Origin: Muribaculaceae bacterium
GTDB lineage: Bacteria > Bacteroidota > Bacteroidia > Bacteroidales > Muribaculaceae
Reading direction: 5' to 3'
Assembly (NCBI GenBank): GCA_017545095.1
Contig: JAFYCU010000266.1
Location: 1-10,146, forward strand
DNA: 10,146 bases
In this document: in pieces, positions 1-6,754 of the stretch
Layout of the letters: the number at the start of each line of letters is the position of its first letter
How positions within the stretch are numbered: position 1 is the stretch's first letter
Position numbers and translations under genes: made by a program
The notes under the pieces: model-generated
The model's database searches: none
Seen by the model: the letters and a program-made list of their open reading frames with translations, nothing else
Told to the model about the DNA's origin: nothing

Positions 1-37
1 CAAATTGCTCGAACAGTTTCTTTCTGTTTTCTGCCAT
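1..37 (-). CDS. N-terminal fragment of a leftward gene, possibly methylmalonyl-CoA mutase small subunit
   Basis: Reading leftward from an ATG at 37 gives 12 codons, MAENRKKLFEQF, running off the left edge. The opening resembles what I remember of Bacteroidales methylmalonyl-CoA mutase small subunits, which begin with a short polar stretch and then KLF-x-x-F before the PPVST-type segment. That enzyme subunit pairs with the B12-binding large subunit to interconvert methylmalonyl-CoA and succinyl-CoA in propionate metabolism. Twelve residues cannot prove the family. The assignment rests on memory of the N-terminus only, and the coding call itself rests on a sensible start with a gene-free region upstream. 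No Shine-Dalgarno is visible, as is usual for this phylum. Confidence 0.45.
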   Translation of the reverse strand, partial: MAENRKKLFEQF

Positions 38-377
38 GATTCTTTTTTATTATATAGTAACTATTTTCACACAATTCTGGCACAGCTTGGCAAACGCCTG
101 CGGCTATGCCACAAAATAATTTGCAAATTTACAACTAATTATTTATTCCGCGCCACTTTCAAGCCGAAAAATGCGCCAGTTTTCAACATGCTTAACGATT
201 GGCTTAACGATTCACCCGTCCCAAGTGCCCATCCCCCGTTGCAAATAAGCCCCATAATGCGACCCACAGTCTCGCACATAGCCACAGCCCCGTGTTATCG
301 CATGTTCACGCTTGTCGCTGCATGTCCGCATATTGCGAGCTCGCACCACCATCAAACCAAAAATGTGCCTCATTTGT
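38..377. other. Divergent intergenic region without a convincing gene
   Basis: The stretch between the leftward gene at the edge and the rightward metallopeptidase promoter carries no supported gene. The metallopeptidase frame is open back to base 5, but the extra 149 residues are low in complexity, rich in His, Cys and Pro, lack family resemblance and would start upstream of the promoter. Visible structure is an AT-rich dyad at 114-144 and a leftward TAAATTTG (131 to 124) that matches the Bacteroidetes -7 element but has no well-spaced TTTG partner. It could serve the leftward gene. Confidence 0.5.
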
Positions 378-408
378 TTTGTACTTTGCTCGATTTGCAC
401 TACCTTTG
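378..408 (+). promoter_or_regulatory. Bacteroidetes-type promoter of the metallopeptidase gene
   Basis: TTTG at 378-381 is followed by exactly 19 bases and then TACCTTTG at 401-408, a full match to the Bacteroidetes consensus TTTG-N19-21-TAnnTTTG. Transcription would begin near 414-416, leaving a leader of roughly 35-40 bases before the ATG at 452. This placement is the main reason for rejecting any start upstream of 452. Confidence 0.7.
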
Positions 409-451
409 CCACCAAACTGTTGGAGACAATCATTTAAAATCACATATCATT

Positions 452-1129
452 ATGTTTATCTACGTCATCTTTATCGGCATCACCATTGCCAGTTGGCTGG
501 TGCAGCGGTCGTTGACCAACAAGTTCAACAAGTATTCACGTGTGCCGCTCGATGTGAACATGAGCGGTGCGCAGGTGGCGCAACTGATGTTGCAGCAAAA
601 CGGCATCCACAACGTGTCAGTTCAGAGTGTGGGCGGTCAGCTCACCGACCACTACAACCCCGCCAACGGCACGGTGAACCTGAGCCAGCCCGTGTATGGC
701 GCATGCAGCGTGGCCGCCGCCGCTGTTGCCGCCCACGAGTGCGGCCACGTGTTGCAGCACGCCCGGGGCTATGCGATGCTGAACCTGCGCACGCGGCTGG
801 TGCCGGCCGTGTCGTTCGCCTCGAAATGGCTCACCTGGGTGCTCCTCGGCGGCATTCTGCTCCTGCAGGTGTTCCCCTATCTGTTCTATGCCGGCGTGGC
901 CTTGTTTGCACTCACCACGCTGTTCAGCCTGGTCACCCTGCCGGTGGAAATCGACGCCAGCCGTCGCGCCATCGCCTGGCTCGACACCGCCGGCATCACC
1001 CACGGCGAGAACACCGTGATGGCACGCGACGCGCTCAAAGCTGCCGCATACACCTACGTGGTTGGCGCACTCGGCTCGCTGGCCACGCTCATGTACTACA
1101 TCCTCATCGCCATCGGCCGCCGCGACTAA
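452..1129 (+). CDS. Membrane-anchored neutral zinc metallopeptidase, YugP/Zn_peptidase_2 family
   Basis: The 225-residue protein has the length and layout of the YugP-type zinc metallopeptidases (Zn_peptidase_2). Residues 1-18 form an N-terminal membrane segment. A soluble part with the family's pattern of VPL-x-x-NMSG and NLS-x-PVY-x-xCSVAAAAVAAHE follows. The HExxH zinc site is HECGH at residues 95-99, with His95 and His99 as ligands and Glu96 as the catalytic base. Glu166 in LPVEIDAS is the probable third ligand. Two hydrophobic segments (about 126-163) and one near the C-terminus (about 202-221) place it in the cytoplasmic membrane. The start at 452 is chosen because residues 1-10 match the usual family start and the promoter lies just upstream. 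Substrates are not known for this family. The IS element inserted 11 bases after its stop leaves the coding region whole but separates it from its original 3' flank. Confidence 0.88.
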   Translation: MFIYVIFIGITIASWLVQRSLTNKFNKYSRVPLDVNMSGAQVAQLMLQQNGIHNVSVQSVGGQLTDHYNPANGTVNLSQPVYGACSVAAAAVAAHECGHVLQHARGYAMLNLRTRLVPAVSFASKWLTWVLLGGILLLQVFPYLFYAGVALFALTTLFSLVTLPVEIDASRRAIAWLDTAGITHGENTVMARDALKAAAYTYVVGALGSLATLMYYILIAIGRRD

Positions 1130-1145
1130 GACCCGCTACCACATA

Positions 1146-1163
1146 ACGCGAGTTCGGGATAAG
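1146..1163 (+). repeat. Left terminal inverted repeat of the IS982-family element
   Basis: This 18-base end is a perfect inverted copy of 2303-2320. The target duplication ACATA lies immediately outside at 1141-1145. It sits 16 bases after the metallopeptidase stop codon. Confidence 0.92.
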
Positions 1164-1261
1164 TTCATGAATGAATCAGTAAGAAAATCTTCATCATGCA
1201 AAACCATGAAGATAGTGCCGTAGCCATTGGGATACGGCGGTTCGAGTTGGCGCATGATCGT

Positions 1262-2182
1262 TTACTCGAACAGCGTGAGCTGTCCGTTGGGTTCCGGCAG
1301 TGCGAAGTCGAAGTTGACCCCCGGCTTGTTCACGAAGAAGCAGTAAGCGCCGATGGCCGCAAGCACGTTCATGATGAAGTTGTGCACGCTTCTGTGCCTG
1401 GTGTGCACCAGCTGCGCCACATTCTTGAGCATGTCGTTGACGGTGTCAATCACGCTGCGCTTTCGGAGCATGATTTTGTCATACACGGGCATGAGCCTGT
1501 TCTTCATGTTGCTCTTGATGCCCGTCACGATGTGCACCCCCTTGTCCCAAAGCCTCCCGAAGAGCGTGTGCGATATGTACCCCCTGTCCGCGTAGAGCTT
1601 GCCGAACACCTTGTCGGTGAGGGCGTTCATCACATCGGCCTGGCGGTCGTCCACATTGGCCTTGGTGAACACGAAGTTCAGGATCTCCCCCTTCTCGTTG
1701 CACAGCAGGTGCAGTTTGAAGCCGATGAACCAGCCCATCGTGCTTTTGCCCTTGGTCGCCACATCCTTGAACACCCTCATCGACCGCTCCCGCTTGTTGT
1801 GGATCACGGGGATGCAGGTGCTGTCCACGAAGCTGATCCCCGTGCACTGTCCGAAACAGGCAAGTTTCAGGAACATCACCAATGCCACGAAGCAGCGAGG
1901 CATGAGCTCGACAAAGCGGTTATACGAGACCGTCTGCGGGAACAGGAGCTTCCAATGCCCGCAAACGCAGTACAGATAATAATGCTTGAAGTTGCGGAAG
2001 CTGTTGAAATGGAACGTGATGATGATGGTGATTATTTCCGCTTCGCTCATCCTTGCGCTCCTCTTGCGCCTGACCTTCCCGTCTTCGGTTCCCAGCGCGT
2101 GTTTCTCGATTTCAGCGTTAAATTCTTTGCAGAAATCGTCCGCAACACAAAAAATCTCAGTAATTTTGTCCTCTGTAATCAT
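1262..2182 (-). CDS. IS982-family transposase (DDE superfamily)
   Basis: The 306-residue protein begins MITEDK, the usual IS982-type opening, and has the family's usual length. The RNase H-like catalytic core is recognisable by Asp120 in SFVDST, Asp199 in LYADRGYIS and the segment RKRSVIDTVNDMLKN, which I expect to hold the third acidic residue. Here that position appears to be Asp246, where many relatives I recall have Glu. It is followed by the family signature HTRHRS-x-x-NF (260-269). The frame stays open to an ATG at 2245, 21 codons upstream. That start would lie upstream of the predicted transcription start near 2218, so the ATG at 2182 is preferred. The gene is leftward, opposite to dnaE and the metallopeptidase. 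The protein would cut and rejoin the element's ends. No frameshift or stop interrupts it. Confidence 0.92.
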   Translation of the reverse strand: MITEDKITEIFCVADDFCKEFNAEIEKHALGTEDGKVRRKRSARMSEAEIITIIITFHFNSFRNFKHYYLYCVCGHWKLLFPQTVSYNRFVELMPRCFVALVMFLKLACFGQCTGISFVDSTCIPVIHNKRERSMRVFKDVATKGKSTMGWFIGFKLHLLCNEKGEILNFVFTKANVDDRQADVMNALTDKVFGKLYADRGYISHTLFGRLWDKGVHIVTGIKSNMKNRLMPVYDKIMLRKRSVIDTVNDMLKNVAQLVHTRHRSVHNFIMNVLAAIGAYCFFVNKPGVNFDFALPEPNGQLTLFE

Positions 2183-2224
2183 AGTGAGTTTTGTTTGGGA
2201 TTTTGTTTTGTTTCTTTTATTATA

Positions 2225-2256
2225 CAAAATTACAAACAATCTCACTATATTGCAAT
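2225..2256 (-). promoter_or_regulatory. Promoter of the transposase gene inside the IS
   Basis: On the minus strand ATTG (2256 to 2253) is followed by 20 bases and TAATTTTG (2232 to 2225), a full TAnnTTTG -7 element with a near-consensus -33. Transcription would start around 2218, leaving a leader of about 36 bases before the ATG at 2182. A 14-bp perfect palindrome (2246-2259) overlaps the -33 element and could bind a repressor or the transposase. Confidence 0.6.
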
Positions 2257-2302
2257 ATATTTAGTGTTTATTAATGATATTATAATCTATTAACTTCTTC
2301 GC

Positions 2303-2320
2303 CTTATCCCGAACTCGCGT
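2303..2320 (-). repeat. Right terminal inverted repeat of the IS982-family element
   Basis: This is the perfect 18-base inverted partner of 1146-1163. The second copy of the ACATA target duplication follows at 2321-2325. Confidence 0.92.
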
Positions 2321-2325
2321 ACATA

Positions 2326-2641
2326 GAAACCGAAGCAAGTGGGGACGTTTACTAACGCTGCCCCCCGTCCGAGCTGATTCCGCCCCCACGGAGTCGCGCA
2401 TATCGTCATGTTTTGCCCTCAAGGCCTCGACCCCCACGGGCTGCATTGAGTATGCCGTTGTTAATAACTTTTTTTGTCGGGGTGGGGGAAAAGCAGTAAT
2501 TTTACAAGCTCATTTAGGGACGCCGTGTCCCGTGATGCGAGAAACGAATTGAGAACCAAGAGCCACAGTGCGCCACTCATAGCTTGTAGCTTAACTTGTT
2601 ACTTATTACTTGTTATTACTTAACCCCTTAACCACTTAATT
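2326..2641. other. Spacer between the IS and dnaE, original 3' flank of the metallopeptidase gene
   Basis: These 316 bases hold no supported gene. A short leftward frame here crosses the IS boundary and is an artefact. Visible structure: two copies of CCCCCACGG (2383-2391 and 2431-2439), a complementary GTGGGGG at 2482-2488, a run of seven T at 2469-2475, the likely dnaE promoter (2473-2504), and just before the dnaE start an AT-rich tract of near-repeats built on ACTTGTTA (2594-2621) followed by TTAACC repeats (2620-2633). The metallopeptidase terminator, now separated by the IS, may lie in the GC-rich part, but no clean hairpin with a U-tract can be pointed to. Confidence 0.5.
2473..2504 (+). 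promoter_or_regulatory. Candidate Bacteroidetes-type promoter of dnaE-trxA
   Basis: TTTG at 2473-2476, 20 bases, then TAATTTTA at 2497-2504 match the consensus TTTG-N19-21-TAnnTTTG except for the final base. The predicted transcript would carry a leader of about 130 bases before the ATG at 2642. It lies wholly outside the IS, so the insertion should not have removed it. Confidence 0.45.
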
Positions 2642-5600
2642 ATGATACCATTCGTACATCTGCATGTACACTCACAGTACTCCATTCTTGATGGTCAAGC
2701 CTCGATATCGGCGATGATCGACAAAGCCGTTGCCAACGGTATGCGCGGCATGGCTCTTACCGACCACGGCAACATGTTCGGCATCAAGGAGCTTCACGAC
2801 ACCTGCAACAAGCGCAACGACAAGGTCAAGGCAACCATCAAAAGTTTGAGCAAACAAATCGAGGAGGAAACCGCCAAGCCCGATTGCGAGCGAAACGAAG
2901 AGATGATTCAGCAGCTCAACGCTCAAATCCAAGAGGCTAAAGACTCGATGTTCAAGCCCATCTTTGGCTGTGAGGTGTATGTGGCCAACGAGCACAAGGA
3001 AGAACACACCGACAAGCGCGACATAGGCCGCCACTTGATTCTGCTGGCAAAGAACCTGCACGGCTACAAAAACCTGATCAAGATTGTGTCGCGCGCCTGG
3101 ACCGACGGTTTTTACTCGCACCCTCGCACCGACAAGGCCGACTTGGAACGGTTTCACGAAGATGTGATATGCTGCTCGGCCTGCTTGGGTGGAGAAGTAC
3201 CCATGCTCATAAGAAATGGAGAGCTGGACAAGGCCCGCGAATCGGCCAAGTGGTTCAAAAGCGTGTTTGGCGACGACTACTACCTGGAGCTACAGCGTCA
3301 CAAAGCCACGGTGCCCAATGCCAACCACGAAACATTTCCGCTGCAACAGGAGGTGAACGCCGAGCTTATCAAGATGTCGAAGGAGCTGGGCATTAAACTG
3401 GTGTGCACCAACGACTCGCACTTTGTGAACGAAGATGATGCCGATGCACACGAGCACCTGATATGCGTGTCGACCGGCAAGAAGATCAACGACCCGTCGC
3501 TCATGCGCTACTCCAAGCAGGAGTGGTTCAAAACCCAAGAGGAGATGAACGAGCTCTTTGCCGATGTGCCCGAGGCATTGCAAAACACCACCGAGATTCT
3601 CGACAAGGTGGAGTTCTACACCATCGACCACGGCCCCATTCTGCCCGACTTCCCCCTGCCCGAGGGCTTCGACAACGAGGACGACTATCTGCGTTACCTG
3701 GTGTATGAGGGTGCCAAGGAACGATGGCCCGAATTGGATGACGAGCACCGTGAACGCCTCGACTTTGAGCTGGAAACCATCAAAAACATGGGATTCCCTG
3801 GCTACTTCCTCATCGTGCAGGACTACATCAAAGCGGCTCCCTCGCTGGGTTGCTCGGTGGGTCCGGGTCGCGGCTCGGCCGCCGGCTCGGCCGTGGCCTA
3901 CTGCCTGGGCATCACCAAAATTGACCCCATCAAATATGACCTGCTGTTTGAGCGATTCCTGAACCCCGACCGTATCTCGTTGCCCGATATCGATGTGGAC
4001 TTTGACGACGACGGACGAGCCGCTGTGCTCAAATATGTGACCGACAAATATGGTGCCGAAAAGGTGGCACACATCATCACCTATGGCACCATGGCGGCCA
4101 AGATGGCCATCAAGGACGTGGCTCGTGCCGAGGACCTGCCCATACCCGAAAGCGAGCGCTTGGCCAAGATGATTCCCAGCTCGCCTAATGGCATGCCCGA
4201 GGAAAAGCCCGGCAAGAAATACAAAATCACCATCGGCAACTGCCTAAAATGCTTCCCCGATTTTGCCGCCGAGAAAGACAGCTCGAACCCGCAGATTGCC
4301 AACACCATCCGATTTGCCGAGAAACTCGAGGGCAATGTGCGCAGCACCGGCGTGCACGCCTGCGGTGTGATCATCGGCCATGACCCCATCTCGGACTGGG
4401 TGCCCGTGAGCACCGCCACCGACAAGGACGGTGAGAAAATTATCGTCACCCAATACGAGGGCGGTGTGATTGAGTCCACAGGACTGATCAAGATGGACTT
4501 CCTGGGCTTGAAAACGCTCAGCATCATCATGGAAGCCGTGGCCAACATCAAAATCACCCACGGCATCAACCTCGACATCGAAAAGATACCCATCGACGAC
4601 CCCAAGACCTATCAGCTCTACTGCGAGGGTCGCACCACGGGCACGTTCCAGTTTGAGTCGTCGGGAATGCAAAAATACCTCATCGAGCTGCAACCCAACA
4701 CCTTCGAGGACCTCATCGCCATGAACGCCCTCTACCGTCCAGGTCCCATGGACTACATCCCGCAGTTTATCCGCCGCAAGAAAGGGGAAGACCCCATCGT
4801 TTACGACTTCCCCTGCATGGAGAAATACCTCAAAGACACCTATGGCATCACCGTGTATCAAGAGCAGGTGATGTTGCTGTCGCGTCAGCTTGCCGGTTTC
4901 ACACGCGGACAGAGTGACACGCTGCGCAAGGCCATGGGTAAGAAGCAAATCGAGAAGATGAACCATCTGGAAGGGCTGTTCTACGAAGGCGGCGAGAAGA
5001 ACGGATTCGACCGCAAAACGTTGAACAAGATTTGGGAGGATTGGAAAAAATTCGCCTCCTATGCCTTCAACAAGTCGCACGCCACGTGCTACAGCTGGGT
5101 GGCCTACCAGACGGCCTATCTCAAGGCCAACTATCCCAGCGAATACATGGCTGCCGTGCTCAGCCGCAACCTGAACGATGTGGACAAGCTGTCGAAGTTC
5201 ATGGACGAGTGCAAGGCCATGGGCATACAGGTGCTCGGTCCCGACATCAACGAAAGTTACAAGTCGTTCAGTGCCAACCAGCATGGCGACATCCGCTTCG
5301 GCTTGGGCGGCATCAAGGGCGTGGGCGGCGGTGCCGTGGACGCCATCATCAGCGAGCGCGAGAAGAATGGTCCGTTCAAGGACATCTATGATGTGGTGGA
5401 ACGCATCAACCTGAGTGCATGCAACCGCAAGGCCGTAGAGTCGATGGCTCTGGCTGGGGCATTCGACTGTTTCAAAGAGATTACGCGTGAGGCGTTCTTC
5501 GAGAAAAACGTTCGCGACGAACAGTTCAGCGAGGTGCTGGTGCGTTTCGGGCAGAAGTTCCAAGCCGGACAGGCATCGATGCAGAACTCGCTTTTCGGCG

Positions 5601-6292
5601 ACATCGAGCCTATCGAGGTTGCCAAGCCGCCTGTGCCTGCAGCCGAACAGTGGAACATCCTCGACCGTCTGAACAAAGAGAAGGAACTCGTGGGCATGTA
5701 CCTTTCGGCCCACCCGCTCGACCCGTACTATATGGAAATCACCTATGGCTGCAACACCAAACTGAGTGAACTGCCCGACAAATTCGACCAAATCGACAAG
5801 GAGCTGGTGGTGGGAGGCTTGGTGGTTGACTACCAAACCCGAATGTCGAAGAAAGGCAACCAATTCGGAATCCTGAAAATCGAAGATTACAGCGGCAGCT
5901 ACGAGATGAAGCTGTTTGGACAGAACTTCATCGACTATGGCAAATATGGTGTGGTGGGAATGCCCATCATTGTGCGCGGGGCCTATGAGGTGCGGCGTTT
6001 TGGCGATGGCATCGACTTCAACATCCATTCCATCTCGCTGCTCGAGCAGCTCAAGGGGAAGATGGTGCAGAGCATTCGCATCGAGTTTGACGACAGCGAC
6101 ATCGAGCGCATCAACGACATCAAGCCCCTGCTGGCCGAGAACGGCGACAGCCATGCCGACCTCATCTTCAGGGTGCGCGACGTGGCCTCGGGGCATCACG
6201 TGGACCTGAGGTCGAAAAAACGCGTCACCATCACCAAGAAACTCATCGATAGTCTGCGTGAGATGGAGATGGAATTCAACGTGAATGTGTGA
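2642..6292 (+). CDS. dnaE: DNA polymerase III alpha subunit
   Basis: This is the catalytic subunit of the replicative polymerase, 1216 residues, within the usual range for DnaE. The N-terminal PHP domain shows the metal-site residues HVH (8-10), DH (41-42), Glu111, His131 and NDSH (257-260), so the site looks intact, unlike in E. coli. It is interrupted at about 55-103 by a charged, probably coiled-coil insertion that I recall from Bacteroidetes DnaE. The polymerase core has GPGRGSAAGS (407-416), the two catalytic aspartates Asp451 and Asp453 in PDIDVDFDDDG, and the third, Asp619, in MDFLGLKTL. A helix-hairpin-helix region follows at about 884-915 (GLGGIKGVGGGAV), then the ELVGMYLSAHPLD segment, and an OB-fold at about 1053-1125. 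The ATG at 2642 is chosen because HLHVHSQYS must lie at the very N-terminus. trxA follows after 62 bases on the same strand. No truncation or frameshift is seen. Confidence 0.97.
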   Translation: MIPFVHLHVHSQYSILDGQASISAMIDKAVANGMRGMALTDHGNMFGIKELHDTCNKRNDKVKATIKSLSKQIEEETAKPDCERNEEMIQQLNAQIQEAKDSMFKPIFGCEVYVANEHKEEHTDKRDIGRHLILLAKNLHGYKNLIKIVSRAWTDGFYSHPRTDKADLERFHEDVICCSACLGGEVPMLIRNGELDKARESAKWFKSVFGDDYYLELQRHKATVPNANHETFPLQQEVNAELIKMSKELGIKLVCTNDSHFVNEDDADAHEHLICVSTGKKINDPSLMRYSKQEWFKTQEEMNELFADVPEALQNTTEILDKVEFYTIDHGPILPDFPLPEGFDNEDDYLRYLVYEGAKERWPELDDEHRERLDFELETIKNMGFPGYFLIVQDYIKAAPSLGCSVGPGRGSAAGSAVAYCLGITKIDPIKYDLLFERFLNPDRISLPDIDVDFDDDGRAAVLKYVTDKYGAEKVAHIITYGTMAAKMAIKDVARAEDLPIPESERLAKMIPSSPNGMPEEKPGKKYKITIGNCLKCFPDFAAEKDSSNPQIANTIRFAEKLEGNVRSTGVHACGVIIGHDPISDWVPVSTATDKDGEKIIVTQYEGGVIESTGLIKMDFLGLKTLSIIMEAVANIKITHGINLDIEKIPIDDPKTYQLYCEGRTTGTFQFESSGMQKYLIELQPNTFEDLIAMNALYRPGPMDYIPQFIRRKKGEDPIVYDFPCMEKYLKDTYGITVYQEQVMLLSRQLAGFTRGQSDTLRKAMGKKQIEKMNHLEGLFYEGGEKNGFDRKTLNKIWEDWKKFASYAFNKSHATCYSWVAYQTAYLKANYPSEYMAAVLSRNLNDVDKLSKFMDECKAMGIQVLGPDINESYKSFSANQHGDIRFGLGGIKGVGGGAVDAIISEREKNGPFKDIYDVVERINLSACNRKAVESMALAGAFDCFKEITREAFFEKNVRDEQFSEVLVRFGQKFQAGQASMQNSLFGDIEPIEVAKPPVPAAEQWNILDRLNKEKELVGMYLSAHPLDPYYMEITYGCNTKLSELPDKFDQIDKELVVGGLVVDYQTRMSKKGNQFGILKIEDYSGSYEMKLFGQNFIDYGKYGVVGMPIIVRGAYEVRRFGDGIDFNIHSISLLEQLKGKMVQSIRIEFDDSDIERINDIKPLLAENGDSHADLIFRVRDVASGHHVDLRSKKRVTITKKLIDSLREMEMEFNVNV

Positions 6293-6354
6293 GACCGCTC
6301 AATCGAAAAAAAGATATAATCAACCATAACAACTAAAAACAAACCTGAATTATT

Positions 6355-6669
6355 ATGGCAATTGCATTTAACGACGAGACCCTGAAAGCCGCCATTGCCA
6401 CTGGCAAGCCCGTGGTGGTGGATTTTTGGGCAACCTGGTGCGGCCCCTGCCGCATGATTGCACCCATTGTGGAACAACTGGCCGAACGCTACGAGGGTCA
6501 GGTAACCATCGGTAAGTATGATGTGGACGAAGGCACCGACATGGCTGCCGAGTTCGGCGTGCGCAACATTCCCACGCTGCTGTTCTTCAACAATGGCCAG
6601 CTGGTGGACCGCAACGTGGGCAGCACCACGCTCGAGGCACTGGAGCAGAAAGTGAAGGCTCTGCTCTGA
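6355..6669 (+). CDS. trxA: Thioredoxin
   Basis: The 104-residue protein is a single thioredoxin fold of standard length without a signal peptide, so it is cytoplasmic. It carries the classical redox site WCGPC at 28-32 (Cys29 and Cys32), the buried Asp23 in VDFWA and the cis-proline Pro73 in NIPTL. It reduces protein disulfides, for example in ribonucleotide reductase, and is recharged by thioredoxin reductase. The 62-base gap after dnaE contains no recognisable promoter or terminator, so the two are probably cotranscribed. The pairing of dnaE with a thioredoxin gene is, as I recall, common in Bacteroidales. The AT-rich leader lacks a Shine-Dalgarno. A strong hairpin follows 21 bases after the stop. 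Confidence 0.96.
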   Translation: MAIAFNDETLKAAIATGKPVVVDFWATWCGPCRMIAPIVEQLAERYEGQVTIGKYDVDEGTDMAAEFGVRNIPTLLFFNNGQLVDRNVGSTTLEALEQKVKALL

Positions 6670-6690
6670 TTCTGGTTGCACACCTGCAAT

Positions 6691-6739
6691 AATGCACGGC
6701 ACATCATCCTTTATGAGGAGATGTGCCGTGCATTGTTTT
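6691..6739 (+). terminator. Strong hairpin terminator after trxA
   Basis: AATGCACGGCACATC (6691-6705) pairs perfectly over 15 bases with 6720-6734. Inside, after one bulged A, TCCT and AGGA add four more pairs around a 5-base loop (TTATG). GTTTTG follows, giving only a four-base U-run. The site ends the dnaE-trxA transcript. It also lies 16 bases beyond the end of the converging repeat-protein gene and could stop that transcript, although no U-run is present on that side. Confidence 0.75.
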
Positions 6740-6754
6740 GGCAAGGTGATACCA

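Larger units (their letters stand above)
1146..2320 (-). mobile_element. Complete IS982-family insertion sequence, 1175 bp
   Basis: The element is bounded by perfect 18-bp inverted repeats, ACGCGAGTTCGGGATAAG at 1146-1163 and its reverse complement at 2303-2320. Matching becomes patchy for some bases further in. The bases directly outside both ends are ACATA (1141-1145 and 2321-2325), a 5-bp target duplication within the range reported for IS982 members. A single leftward transposase gene with its own internal promoter fills the element. Exact ends, an intact reading frame and an undamaged target duplication indicate a recent insertion that may still be able to move. Confidence 0.93.

Noticed and set aside
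5..451. Extension of the metallopeptidase frame to base 5
   Set aside because: The added 149 residues show no family resemblance, are compositionally odd and lie upstream of a consensus promoter at 378-408. The family length fits the start at 452.
1196..2293. Rightward frame of 365 codons across the IS
   Set aside because: It is antisense to the well-supported transposase and is His- and Glu-rich without motifs. It is a shadow frame.
2261..2446. Leftward 61-codon frame crossing the right IS end
   Set aside because: It runs across the insertion boundary at 2320, so it exists only because of the insertion.
2594..2633. Short near-repeats before dnaE as a CRISPR-like array
   Set aside because: The units are AT-rich variants of ACTTGTTA and TTAACC without spacers or constant length. 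This is low-complexity sequence.
4244..6199. Long leftward open frame of 651 codons antisense to dnaE
   Set aside because: It is the mirror of the strongly biased codon use of dnaE. Its translation is rich in His, Val and Leu with no domain pattern, whereas the dnaE strand has a complete set of motifs.
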